64,000 bases of DNA from Actinacidiphila sp965342175. Its GTDB lineage: Bacteria; Actinomycetota; Actinomycetes; Streptomycetales; Streptomycetaceae. The DNA lies in the NCBI RefSeq assembly GCF_965342175.1, contig NZ_CBDRBL010000020.1, forward strand, positions 1 through 64,000, in the 5' to 3' direction. Positions 32,188 through 40,850 of the stretch are shown here, piece by piece. The position numbers and the translations under genes were made by a program. Within the stretch, counting starts at the first letter, position 1, and each line of letters opens with the position of its first letter. The notes beneath the pieces were generated by a model. The model was not told the DNA's origin. It searched no databases and saw nothing but the letters and a program-made list of their open reading frames with translations.

Positions 32188-32292
32188 CGAAGGTCTCGTC
32201 CACCCCGCACCCGGTGCGGCGGCCCGGCGGCCGGGACGTCCACGGACGTCCAGTATGTCGACCAGCCGGTATTGCGGGACTACTCCCCTTCG
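32188..32292 (-). promoter_or_regulatory. yybP-ykoY manganese riboswitch aptamer
   Basis: On the minus strand CGAAGG followed by GGAGTAG opens the element and ACGAGA followed by CCTTCG closes it, so CGAAGG/CCTTCG makes a 6-bp P1. GGGGAGTAG and ACGAGACC are the two conserved loop sequences that dock to form the Mn2+ site. GTCGACATAC in the middle also agrees with the family. The element spans 105 bases and lies in the leader of the TMEM165/GDT1 gene, a known target class of this riboswitch. Confidence 0.85.
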
Positions 32293-32400
32293 CTGCGCCC
32301 AGTCTACCCGAGGCGCCGACGGGCCCCCGCGGGTGCGGCGGGCCTGGTAGCCGGCGCCTGCGCCTCAGTGCGACGCCCGCCCGTTCGGTCGGTGGCGCGC

Positions 32401-32406
32401 GATAAT
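32401..32406 (+). promoter_or_regulatory. -10 box upstream of DUF3046 gene
   Basis: GATAAT lies seven bases before ATG 32414 with no RBS between, which fits a leaderless transcript. The divergent riboswitch-controlled gene starts from the same about 110-base interval. Confidence 0.45.
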
Positions 32407-32413
32407 GGGGCAC

Positions 32414-32608
32414 ATGAAGCTGACGGTGTTCTGGGAACGGATGCGCGCGCACTTCGGCGAGGCGTACGCCGACTCCTTCGCGCGCGACCACGTGATGTCC
32501 GAGCTCGGCGGCCGGACCGTGCACCAGGCACTGGACGAGGGCTGGGAGACCAAGGACGTGTGGCGGGCGGTGTGCGCGGCCGTCGACGTTCCGGCGTCCC
32601 GCCGCTGA
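32414..32608 (+). CDS. DUF3046 family protein
   Basis: A 64-residue acidic protein of unknown function. The start MKLTVFWERM and the motif WETKDVWRAVCAAVDVP are typical of the short actinobacterial DUF3046 family, which is usually encoded near recA. ATG 32414 is preferred to ATG 32405 because family members begin at that MxLTxFW. No catalytic residues are recognisable. Confidence 0.9.
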   Translation: MKLTVFWERMRAHFGEAYADSFARDHVMSELGGRTVHQALDEGWETKDVWRAVCAAVDVPASRR

Positions 32609-32628
32609 GCCGGGGTGGGGCTGACGCC

Positions 32629-33921
32629 GTGGCGGGAAGAGACGAGACGATAGCCGGGGCGAGCGAGGGGACGCGGTCGCCGGGGGAGCCCGGGGATCCG
32701 GGACGGGGGACGGGGGCGGGGGAGGGCGCCGGGGGTTCCGGTATGCCGCGCTGGCTGCCGAAGGCGATGCTGCTGGCTTTCGCGCTGCTGGCCGTCTTCC
32801 AACTGGCGAACTGGGCATTCCACCAGGTCATCGGTTTGCTGGTGAACATCCTGCTGGCCTTCTTCGGAGCCCTGGCGATCGAGCCGGCGGTGGACTGGAT
32901 GGCCGCGCGCGGTATGCGCAGGGGATGGGCGACCGGGCTGGTCTTCCTGCTCGTGCTGGCCGCCGGCGGGATCTTCGTGGTGCTGCTCGGCTCCCTGCTG
33001 GTGGACCAGATCACCACGATCGGCCGCAACCTGCCGGAGTACGTCGACGACGTGGTCGTGTGGATCAACCAGACCTTCGGCACCGACTTGTCCGTGGGCA
33101 AGCTGCAGGAGAACGTGCTGCACTCCGACTGGCTGCGCACTTACGTGCAGCGGCAGGCCGGCAACGTGTGGGGACTGTCGGCGACGGTGCTCGGCGGGGT
33201 CTTCCAGGTGCTGACGATCAGCCTCTTCACCTTCTACTTCGCCGCCGACGGCCCCCGGATGCGCCGTGCGGTGTGCTCGGTGCTGCCGCCCGCCCGGCAG
33301 GCCGAGGTGCTGCGGGCCTGGGAGATCGCGGTGGCCAAGACCGGCGGCTACCTGTACTCGCGGGCGCTGATGGCGCTGATCTCGGGCACCGCCCACTACG
33401 TGCTGTTCGTGGTCGTCGGGGTGCCGTACGCGCCGGCGCTGGCGGTCTGGGTCGGCGTGGTCTCGCAGTTCGTGCCGACGGTCGGCACCTACCTGGCAGG
33501 GGCGCTGCCGATGCTGATCGCCTTCACGCAGGACCCTTGGGACGCGGTGTGGGTGCTCGGCTTCGTGGTGCTCTACCAGCAGTTCGAGAACTATGTGCTG
33601 CAGCCGCGGATCACCGCGCGCACCGTCGACATCCACCCCGCGGTGGCCTTCGGATCGGTGATCGCCGGCGCCGCGCTCCTTGGCGCGGTGGGCGCTTTGG
33701 TGGCGATCCCGGCGACGGCGACACTGCAGGGCTTCCTCGGGGCGTACGTGAAGCGGTACGCCGTGACGGATCCGCGCGCGCACGGGCCGCAGCGGCGGCC
33801 GCTGTTTCGCCGGCGATCGCACGAAGGCGGTCCGGGCGGGGCGGACGGCGGAAGCGAGGACGGCGACACCGGCGGGGCCGCCGGGACCGGCCGTGGCGGG
33901 GCGGACGGCGGGGGCGCCTGA
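32629..33921 (+). CDS. AI-2E family transporter (YdiK/TqsA type)
   Basis: A 430-residue membrane protein with seven or eight hydrophobic segments between residues 40 and 375. It has the family signature late in the protein: FVPTVGTYLAGALPMLIAF, YQQFENYVLQPRI and HPAVAFGSVIAGAALLGAVGA. The family exports small molecules or quorum signals, or acts as Na+/H+ antiporters; the substrate here is unknown. Both ends carry disordered Gly/Asp/Arg-rich tails. The start is uncertain: GTG 32629 has only weak purine-rich sequence upstream, and ATG 32743 just ahead of the first helix is an alternative. Confidence 0.88.
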   Translation: MAGRDETIAGASEGTRSPGEPGDPGRGTGAGEGAGGSGMPRWLPKAMLLAFALLAVFQLANWAFHQVIGLLVNILLAFFGALAIEPAVDWMAARGMRRGWATGLVFLLVLAAGGIFVVLLGSLLVDQITTIGRNLPEYVDDVVVWINQTFGTDLSVGKLQENVLHSDWLRTYVQRQAGNVWGLSATVLGGVFQVLTISLFTFYFAADGPRMRRAVCSVLPPARQAEVLRAWEIAVAKTGGYLYSRALMALISGTAHYVLFVVVGVPYAPALAVWVGVVSQFVPTVGTYLAGALPMLIAFTQDPWDAVWVLGFVVLYQQFENYVLQPRITARTVDIHPAVAFGSVIAGAALLGAVGALVAIPATATLQGFLGAYVKRYAVTDPRAHGPQRRPLFRRRSHEGGPGGADGGSEDGDTGGAAGTGRGGADGGGA

Positions 33922-33932
33922 GGCCGGGTCGC

Positions 33933-33968
33933 TTGACATGAAAATCGAACATCCATTCTCATGGATGT
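33933..33968 (+). promoter_or_regulatory. recA promoter with SOS-like box and inverted repeat
   Basis: TTGACA at 33933-33938 is a consensus -35. The spacer holds CGAACATCCATTCT (33946-33959), close to the actinobacterial LexA box GAAC-N4-GTTC but with ATTC as right half. ACATCCAT/ATGGATGT (33949-33968) is a perfect 8-bp inverted repeat overlapping the SOS-like box and the expected -10. A leader of about 140 bases follows. Confidence 0.7.
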
Positions 33969-34108
33969 CCGGGCCCGGTTTCCCAAGGGCTTCCACGGAC
34001 TCCCGTGGGGTTGTCCACAGGCCGGGGCGGCGTCGGGGCGCATTGTCAGTGGCAGGCAGTAGCGTCATGGACGTGAAGCGAACGACTCAGACACCCAGGG
34101 TGGAACCC

Positions 34109-35248
<1,140 letters not shown>

Positions 35249-35250
35249 CG

Positions 35251-35844
35251 GTGGCGTCCGGGCACAAGGGTCGCGGAGCCTTCTCTCCCTCCTCGCCTGC
35301 CTTCGGGCAGGAGAGGCCCGGGGTCGAGCCGGAGCGCCCGCTGGACCCCGTGGAGCAGGCGCGGGCGCTCTGCTTGCGCCTGCTCACCGGGACCCCGCGT
35401 ACTCGCAAGCAGCTTGCGGACGCCATGCGCCGCCGGGAGATTCCGGAGGAGGCGGCGGAGCATGTGCTGGAGAGGTTCGAGGACGTCGGGCTGATCGACG
35501 ACCAGGCGTTCGCCAACGCCTGGGTGGAGTCCCGGCACCACGGCCGGGGCCTGGCCCGACGCGCCCTCGCCCAGGAACTGCGCACCCGGGGGGTGGACGC
35601 CGAGGCGATCGGTCACGCGGTGGGGCAGCTCGACGCGGAGCAGGAGGAGGAGACGGCGCGCGCTCTCGTCGACCGCAAGCTCCGAGCCACTCGCGGCCTG
35701 GAGAGGGAGAAGCGGATCCGCCGGCTCGCCGGGATGCTGGCCCGCAAGGGGTATGCCGAAGGGCTCGCCCTGAGAGTGGTCCGCCGCGCCCTGGAGGAGG
35801 AGGGCGAGGATGCGGAATCGCTGGCGCAGTACCTGCCCGACTGA
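35251..35844 (+). CDS. recX: RecA modulator RecX
   Basis: A 197-residue RecX that limits RecA filament growth. After a disordered 30-residue start come three-helix RecX repeats (CLRLLTGTPRTRKQLADAM, FEDVGLIDDQAFANAWVESR, GLARRALAQELRTRGV). GTG 35251 lies two bases after the recA stop without an independent RBS, so translation is probably coupled. A small hairpin spans its stop codon. Confidence 0.96.
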   Translation: MASGHKGRGAFSPSSPAFGQERPGVEPERPLDPVEQARALCLRLLTGTPRTRKQLADAMRRREIPEEAAEHVLERFEDVGLIDDQAFANAWVESRHHGRGLARRALAQELRTRGVDAEAIGHAVGQLDAEQEEETARALVDRKLRATRGLEREKRIRRLAGMLARKGYAEGLALRVVRRALEEEGEDAESLAQYLPD

Positions 35845-35860
35845 ACCTCCGTTGAGGTTC
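35843..35860 (+). terminator. Hairpin at the recX stop
   Basis: GAACCTC and GAGGTTC form a perfect 7-bp stem with loop CGTT. The stem starts within the recX stop codon and ends one base before the next -35 box. It could separate recAX transcription from the following gene. Confidence 0.5.
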
Positions 35861-35861
35861 C

Positions 35862-35890
35862 TTGACCGTACCTGTGTGTCCACTTAGCCT
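35862..35890 (+). promoter_or_regulatory. Promoter of the RNase Y homologue gene
   Basis: TTGACC (35862-35867), exactly 17 bases, then TAGCCT (35885-35890): a near-consensus housekeeping sigma promoter. The expected transcript start near 35897 gives a leader of about 40 bases. Confidence 0.75.
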
Positions 35891-35937
35891 CACAACGGGT
35901 GAGGGATTGGGGCCTCGCAGATACGGGAGTTGGTGCC

Positions 35938-37425
35938 ATGGGCATCGCGCTGGGGACCGAATCCGTTTTCACGGTCGTGGCCGTGGCTGTCACCGTGTCC
36001 GTCGCCGTCCTCGCGGGCGTGCTGCTCCAACGGCTCCATGCGGAGCGTGAGCGGCTCAGGGCGGCCGCCGAGCGCGAGGCCCGGGAGATCCGGGCCACCG
36101 CGAAGGAGGAAGTCCGCGAGATCCGGGCCGACTTGGAACGGCGCGAGCAGCGGCTCGCAGACCGGGAGTCCCGTATCGACGCCGAGTCGGAGCAACTCCA
36201 CCGGCGGCGCCGCGAACTGGCCGAGGAACGCGAGGAACTGGAGCACCGCCGCGCCGAGCTCAACCGGCTGGAGGACGAGCGGCGCGAGGTCCTGGAGCGC
36301 GTGGCCGCCTATACCGCCGCCGAGGCCCGCGCCGACCTTGTGCGCTCCGCCGAGCAACAGGCCAAGCGTGAGGCGGCGGTGATCGTCCGCGATATCGAGC
36401 GGGCCGCCCGTGACCGCGGAGAGGAACGCGCCCGGCGCATCGTCGCCGGGGCCATCCAGCGAGTGGCCACCGAGCAGACCGCCGAGTCGGTGGTCTCGGT
36501 GCTGCACCTGCCGGGCGACGAGATGAAGGGCCGGATCATCGGCCGCGAGGGCCGCAACATCCGTGCTTTCGAGGCCGTCACCGGGGTCAACCTCATCATC
36601 GACGACACGCCCGAGGCGGTGCTGCTCTCCTGCTTCGACCCGGTGCGCCGCGAGGTCGCCCGGCTCGCCCTCGACGCGCTCGTCACCGACGGCCGCATCC
36701 ACCCGCACCGCATCGAGGAGGTCTACGAGCGCAAGCAGGCCGAGGTCCAGCAGTTGTGCGTGCGCCACGGCGAGGACGCGCTCACCGAGATCGGTATCAC
36801 CGACATGCATCCCGAACTGGTCGCCCTGCTCGGGCGGCTGCGCTACCGCACCTCCTACGGCCAGAACGTGCTCGGCCACCTTCTGGAGTCCGCCCACATC
36901 GCAGGCATGATGGCCGCCGAGCTCGGTATCGACCCGTCCGTGGCCAAGCGCGGCACGCTTCTGCACGACATCGGCAAGGCACTCACCCACGAGGTCGAGG
37001 GCAGCCACGCCCTCATCGGCGCCGACCTGGCGCGGCGGCACGGGGAGTGCGAGGACGTCGTCCACGCCATCGAGGCTCATCACAACGAGGTCGAGCCCCG
37101 CACCGTCGAGGCGGTCCTCACCCAGGCCGCCGACGGCATCTCCGGGGGGCGTCCCGGCGCACGGCGCGAGTCCCTGGAGAGCTATGTGCGCCGGCTCAAG
37201 CGGCTGGAGCAGATCGCCGCCGCGCACCCGGGCGTCGTCAAGGTCTTCGCCATGCAGGCGGGCCGCGAGGTCCGGGTCATGGTGAGTCCGGAGGACGTGG
37301 ACGACATCCAGGCGCAGGTCATCGCCCGCGACGTGGCCAAGCAGGTCGAGGAGGAGCTCACCTACCCGGGCCAGATCCGCATCACCGTCGTCCGGGAGTC
37401 CCGCACCACGGAGTGCGCCCGCTGA
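35938..37425 (+). CDS. rny: Ribonuclease Y homologue
   Basis: A 495-residue protein with the full RNase Y layout. An N-terminal membrane helix (about residues 8-28) is followed by a charged coiled coil (about 30-165) and a KH RNA-binding domain with GRIIGREGRNIR at about 199-210. The HD hydrolase domain has the metal-binding pair in LLHDIGKA (His about 343) and HHNEVEPRT. The family cleaves mRNA internally at the membrane in Firmicutes. Streptomyces also has RNase E/G and RNase J types, so this would be an extra endoribonuclease. ATG 35938 follows GGGAGTTGG. It has its own strong promoter. Confidence 0.93.
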   Translation: MGIALGTESVFTVVAVAVTVSVAVLAGVLLQRLHAERERLRAAAEREAREIRATAKEEVREIRADLERREQRLADRESRIDAESEQLHRRRRELAEEREELEHRRAELNRLEDERREVLERVAAYTAAEARADLVRSAEQQAKREAAVIVRDIERAARDRGEERARRIVAGAIQRVATEQTAESVVSVLHLPGDEMKGRIIGREGRNIRAFEAVTGVNLIIDDTPEAVLLSCFDPVRREVARLALDALVTDGRIHPHRIEEVYERKQAEVQQLCVRHGEDALTEIGITDMHPELVALLGRLRYRTSYGQNVLGHLLESAHIAGMMAAELGIDPSVAKRGTLLHDIGKALTHEVEGSHALIGADLARRHGECEDVVHAIEAHHNEVEPRTVEAVLTQAADGISGGRPGARRESLESYVRRLKRLEQIAAAHPGVVKVFAMQAGREVRVMVSPEDVDDIQAQVIARDVAKQVEEELTYPGQIRITVVRESRTTECAR

Positions 37426-37485
37426 ACACACCGCGGACGGGTCCTGGACGGGTGTGCGAGCGGAGCCCGGCCAGGGCACGGACGG

Positions 37486-39141
37486 TCAGTGCGGCACCCG
37501 GTCCTGGACCGGGGTCGGCGGGCCGCCGCGGGCAAGGTCGGCGTAGGCGTACAGCTCGGTCGGGCGGCAGCCGGTCATCACCGTCACCAGATGGCCGTCC
37601 GGGCGGATCAGCAGCACGCTGTGCGCCGTCGACCCGGGATAGGCCTCCGCGACGAGCAGTTCCGCCGTGGTGGGCAGAGCCGCCACCGCCTTGGCCAGCC
37701 GGGGCATCAGGCCCGCGGTGAGCCAGTGCCGGCTCTCCCACACGCCGGTGCCGGGCGCGACCAGGACGACCAGCAGGTCCCGTCCGAGGCGCTCGTACAG
37801 GCGCGCTCTGGAGCCGTCCAGTGCCGTGACGGGGACGTCCACGACCGCACCGCCCACTGGAGTGGCACAGGACCCCAGGAGAGGTGACGGCGCGGCCGCC
37901 GAGGAGGCCGAGGTCGCCGCGCCCGAACCGCGGGGCGCGGGCAGAGCGAGCGGTGAGCGGGCGTACACCGGCGCAGCGCCGAGCGGGCCCCGGCCGAGGT
38001 GGCCGTCGGTGAGCAGTTCGGCGTGCCGCCGGGCGGAACCGGACAGCACGGAGCGCCGCACCGTGTGCCAGACACCTCCGGCCCGCAGCAGCGGCAGCAC
38101 TTGGTCGGTGGCCCGCAGCCGGGCGCCCACGGCGCCGCGCCGTTCGGCCTGGTAGCTGTCGAGCAGGGTGTCCGAGGCCCCGTGGTGCCAGGCCAGGGAG
38201 AGCTTCCAGGCGAGGTTGTCGGCGTCGCGCAGGCCCTCCTCCAGGCCCTGCGCGCCCAGCGCGCCCATGAGGTGCGCCGCGTCGCCCGCCAGGAAGACCC
38301 GTCCGGCGCGCCAGCGCCGGGCCAGCCGCTGGTGCACCGGGTACTCCGAGGAGCCCAGCAGTTCATAGGAGGGCACGCTTCCGCACCAGGCCATGAGGGT
38401 CCCGCGGATGCGTGAGACCAGTTCGTCGGAGGTGAGCGGCCCGCCGCGTGCGGGAAGCAGCCAGTCCAGGCGCCACACCCCGTCCGGCAGCGGACGGGCC
38501 GTCACCTCGGTGCCCGCGCCGGGCCCCGGCGGCTCGCGGTGCAGCAGCGCCACGCCCTTGTCGGGCAGCGCCACCCGCAGGGCGGCCACGGCGTGCCGGT
38601 CGACGGCTGTGCGGCCGGGGAAGCGCACCCCCAGCAGCTTGCGTACGGTGGACCGCGGGCCGTCGCAGCCGATGAGATGACTCCCGCGCCACCAGGTGGC
38701 GTTGGCGCCCTTGGTGCGGACGCTGACGCCCCGGTCGTCCTGCTCGACGGCGTCGACGCGTGCCCCGGGGACGATCCGTGCCAGCGCCTGCTCGGCGAGG
38801 GCTTCCCGCAGCCCGCGCTCCAGGTGCTCCTGCCCGATGTGCAGCGGGGAGGGGCCCTGCCCACCGGACGCCGGGTCGCCGAACTCCACGCGCACGACCT
38901 CCTGCCGGCGGCGCAGCGTCCGCCACGCCTCCCAGGTGGCGCCCGACGCGTGGAGTCCGCGATGGCCCAGCCGGACGAGCAGTCCGGCGGTCTCGGGACT
39001 CAGGACGGCCGTGCGTTCCGCGGAGAGCGAGGGCGCGTGGTCGTGTTCGCCCAGCACGATGCTCGGCACGTCGTGCCGAGCCAGGCAGAGCGCGAGGGCG
39101 AGCCCGACCGGGCCCGCCCCCGCGATGATCACCGGGTCCAC
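37486..39141 (-). CDS. FAD-dependent aromatic monooxygenase
   Basis: A 551-residue flavoprotein hydroxylase of the PheA/MhpA/TetX type. The FAD dinucleotide fold starts at residue 3 (VIIAGAGPVGLALALCLARH). The second FAD/NAD(P)H motif is GCDGPRSTVRKLLG and the ribityl motif is FLAGDAAHLMGALGAQGLEEGLRDADNLAWKL. A C-terminal thioredoxin-like domain follows. It would hydroxylate an aromatic or polyketide compound with NAD(P)H and O2. The start is GTG 39141, directly before the FAD fold. A promoter with an overlapping palindrome lies just upstream, but no regulator gene is adjacent. It stands alone between rny and gluD. Confidence 0.88.
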   Translation of the reverse strand: MDPVIIAGAGPVGLALALCLARHDVPSIVLGEHDHAPSLSAERTAVLSPETAGLLVRLGHRGLHASGATWEAWRTLRRRQEVVRVEFGDPASGGQGPSPLHIGQEHLERGLREALAEQALARIVPGARVDAVEQDDRGVSVRTKGANATWWRGSHLIGCDGPRSTVRKLLGVRFPGRTAVDRHAVAALRVALPDKGVALLHREPPGPGAGTEVTARPLPDGVWRLDWLLPARGGPLTSDELVSRIRGTLMAWCGSVPSYELLGSSEYPVHQRLARRWRAGRVFLAGDAAHLMGALGAQGLEEGLRDADNLAWKLSLAWHHGASDTLLDSYQAERRGAVGARLRATDQVLPLLRAGGVWHTVRRSVLSGSARRHAELLTDGHLGRGPLGAAPVYARSPLALPAPRGSGAATSASSAAAPSPLLGSCATPVGGAVVDVPVTALDGSRARLYERLGRDLLVVLVAPGTGVWESRHWLTAGLMPRLAKAVAALPTTAELLVAEAYPGSTAHSVLLIRPDGHLVTVMTGCRPTELYAYADLARGGPPTPVQDRVPH

Positions 39142-39171
39142 TGCGCGGTCCCGGGAAGGTGTGCGGTCACA

Positions 39172-39206
39172 TTGCGTATGCAACCTACTGCGCGTGCCCG
39201 CGTCAA
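39172..39206 (-). promoter_or_regulatory. Promoter and operator-like palindrome of the monooxygenase gene
   Basis: On the minus strand TTGACG (39201-39206), 17 bases, then TTGCAT (39178-39183). The -10 is the left half of TTGCATACGCAA (39172-39183), whose outer TTGC/GCAA halves are an inverted repeat. A repressor bound there would block RNA polymerase. Confidence 0.65.
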
Positions 39207-39228
39207 GTGACCACACCCGTCGTGCGGT

Positions 39229-39245
39229 GGTGCGCCTGGCGCACC
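39229..39245 (-). terminator. Terminator hairpin after gluD
   Basis: GGTGCGCC and GGCGCACC form a perfect inverted repeat around one base, beginning one base beyond the gluD stop on the minus strand. It precedes the monooxygenase promoter, so it separates the two units. Confidence 0.6.
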
Positions 39246-39246
39246 G

Positions 39247-40095
39247 TCACTCCGCCGCGGCCTCCACCGCCTTGATGTCCCCGGCCTTCGGCGGCGCGCC
39301 CTTGCGGCTGCGCCGGCCGCGGCGCTCGATCCAGTTGGCCAGGGAGCTGAGGGCCAGGCACATCAGGATGTAGATCGGCGCCACGATGATGATCATCGGG
39401 ATGAAGGGGAAGCCCGTGCTGTTCTTGGCGATGAGGTTGCCCACGTAGAGCAGTTCCTCGTACGTGATGATGTAGCCGAGCGAGGTGTCCTTCAGGGTGA
39501 CCACCAGCTGGCTGATGATCGACGGCAGCATCGCCCGGACCGCCTGGGGGATCAGCACGAAGACCATGACCTGCGTCTTGCGCAGGCCGATGGCGTAGGC
39601 GGCCTCGCGCTGCCCCTTCGGCACGGCGTTGATGCCGGCCCGGAAGATCTCGGCCTGAACGGAGCCGTTGTAGAGCGTCAGGCCGATCACCAGCGCCCAC
39701 AGCGGGGCGGTGGTGAAGAGGCCCACGTACAGCGCGAAGATCATGATCAGCAGCGGCATCGCGCGGAAGAACTCCACGATGACGGTCGCCACCCACCGCA
39801 CCGGGGCGTGGTCCGACAACCGGCCCGCCGCCAGCGCGGCGCCCAGCAGCAGCGAGAAGACCGCCGCGAGCGCGAAGGCCTTCAGTGTGGAGACGAGACC
39901 GTCGACGAGGCGCTGCTGGATGTCGGTGTACTGGAAGGGCTCCCACAGGTACGCGGCGAACTGCCCGGAGTCGTCCAGCCGCCGGTAGACGAACCACAGC
40001 AGGGCGAGGATCGCGAGGGCGGCGATCGCGCCGACGATCCGGTTGCGAGCCCTGCCCCGGGGGCCGGGTGCGTCGAAGAGGACGTTCGCGCTCAT
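39247..40095 (-). CDS. gluD: Glutamate ABC transporter permease GluD
   Basis: A 282-residue permease of the polar amino acid (His/Glu/Gln/Arg) type. It has five hydrophobic segments and the cytoplasmic loop motif that docks on the ATPase: EIFRAGINAVPKGQREAAYAIGL. It pairs with GluC in the membrane. The ATG at 40095 overlaps the gluC stop (ATGA). Long Arg/Lys-rich N- and C-terminal tails are cytoplasmic. It is the last gene of gluABCD. Confidence 0.93.
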   Translation of the reverse strand: MSANVLFDAPGPRGRARNRIVGAIAALAILALLWFVYRRLDDSGQFAAYLWEPFQYTDIQQRLVDGLVSTLKAFALAAVFSLLLGAALAAGRLSDHAPVRWVATVIVEFFRAMPLLIMIFALYVGLFTTAPLWALVIGLTLYNGSVQAEIFRAGINAVPKGQREAAYAIGLRKTQVMVFVLIPQAVRAMLPSIISQLVVTLKDTSLGYIITYEELLYVGNLIAKNSTGFPFIPMIIIVAPIYILMCLALSSLANWIERRGRRSRKGAPPKAGDIKAVEAAAE

Positions 40096-40739
40096 CGGGC
40101 CACCGCCAGCCGGTTCTCGAGCAGTCGGAAGACCGCGCTGATGAAGAGGGTGATGACCAGGTAGGCGACTGCCACCCAGATGAAGGTCGCGAAGATGTCG
40201 AAGCCGTTCTCGCTGAGCTCTTTCTGCACGCTGAACAGCTCGGTGACGCTGAAGCCACCGGCGATGGCGGAGTTCTTGGTGAGCGCGATCAGCAGGCTGC
40301 CGATCGGCGGCAGCACCGTCCGGGTGGCCTGCGGCAGGATGATCAGCCGCAGGGTCTGGGCGAAGGTCATCCCGAGGCTGCGGGCGGCCTCCGCCTGCCC
40401 GAGCGGGACGGTGTTGATGCCCGAGCGCACGGCCTCGCAGATGAACGCCGAGGTGTAGCAGCTCAGGGCGAGCACGGCGAGCCGGAAGAAGCTCCAGGTG
40501 TTCAGCCCCAGCCGGGGGAGCACCAGCACCGCGATGAAGAAGAGCAGGGTCAGCGGGGTGTTGCGCAGCAAGGTCACCCACGCCGCGCCGAAGGCGCGCA
40601 GGGGCGGCACGGGGGACACCCGGAACGCGGCCATGATCACCCCGAGCACCAGGGCGATCGCCCCGCTGAGCGCGGTCAGCTCGACCGTGCCGAGGAACCC
40701 CTCGCGGAAGAGCGCGAAGTTGTCCAGCAGTACGTTCAT
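40092..40739 (-). CDS. gluC: Glutamate ABC transporter permease GluC
   Basis: A 215-residue amino acid ABC permease with about five membrane helices and the EAA-type docking motif AVRSGINTVPLGQAEAARSLGM. It forms the channel with GluD. It lies 111 bases after gluB; that gap holds a strong hairpin. ATG 40739 follows GGAGAATCG. gluC and gluD overlap by four bases. Confidence 0.93.
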   Translation of the reverse strand: MNVLLDNFALFREGFLGTVELTALSGAIALVLGVIMAAFRVSPVPPLRAFGAAWVTLLRNTPLTLLFFIAVLVLPRLGLNTWSFFRLAVLALSCYTSAFICEAVRSGINTVPLGQAEAARSLGMTFAQTLRLIILPQATRTVLPPIGSLLIALTKNSAIAGGFSVTELFSVQKELSENGFDIFATFIWVAVAYLVITLFISAVFRLLENRLAVAR

Positions 40740-40815
40740 CGATTCTCCGAAAGGGGTGCGCCGACGGCCGCTCCGGGCCGCCGGCGCATCAGGCTCGGGC
40801 TGTGCCGGGGAGGAA

Positions 40816-40847
40816 GGTCGGGACCCGGGTCAGGCCGGGTCCCGACC
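40816..40847 (-). terminator. Strong hairpin between gluB and gluC
   Basis: A perfect 13-bp stem (40816-40828 with 40835-40847) and a 6-base loop stand three bases after the gluB stop and 76 bases before gluC. It has no T tract. In binding-protein operons such hairpins protect the upstream mRNA or partly end transcription, making more binding protein than permease. Confidence 0.75.
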
Positions 40848-40850
40848 GCT

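Noticed and set aside
32629..33921. AI-2E transporter considered as evidence for autoinducer-2 quorum sensing
   Set aside because: The family name is historical; no luxS or lsr genes are in the window and the substrate cannot be read from sequence.
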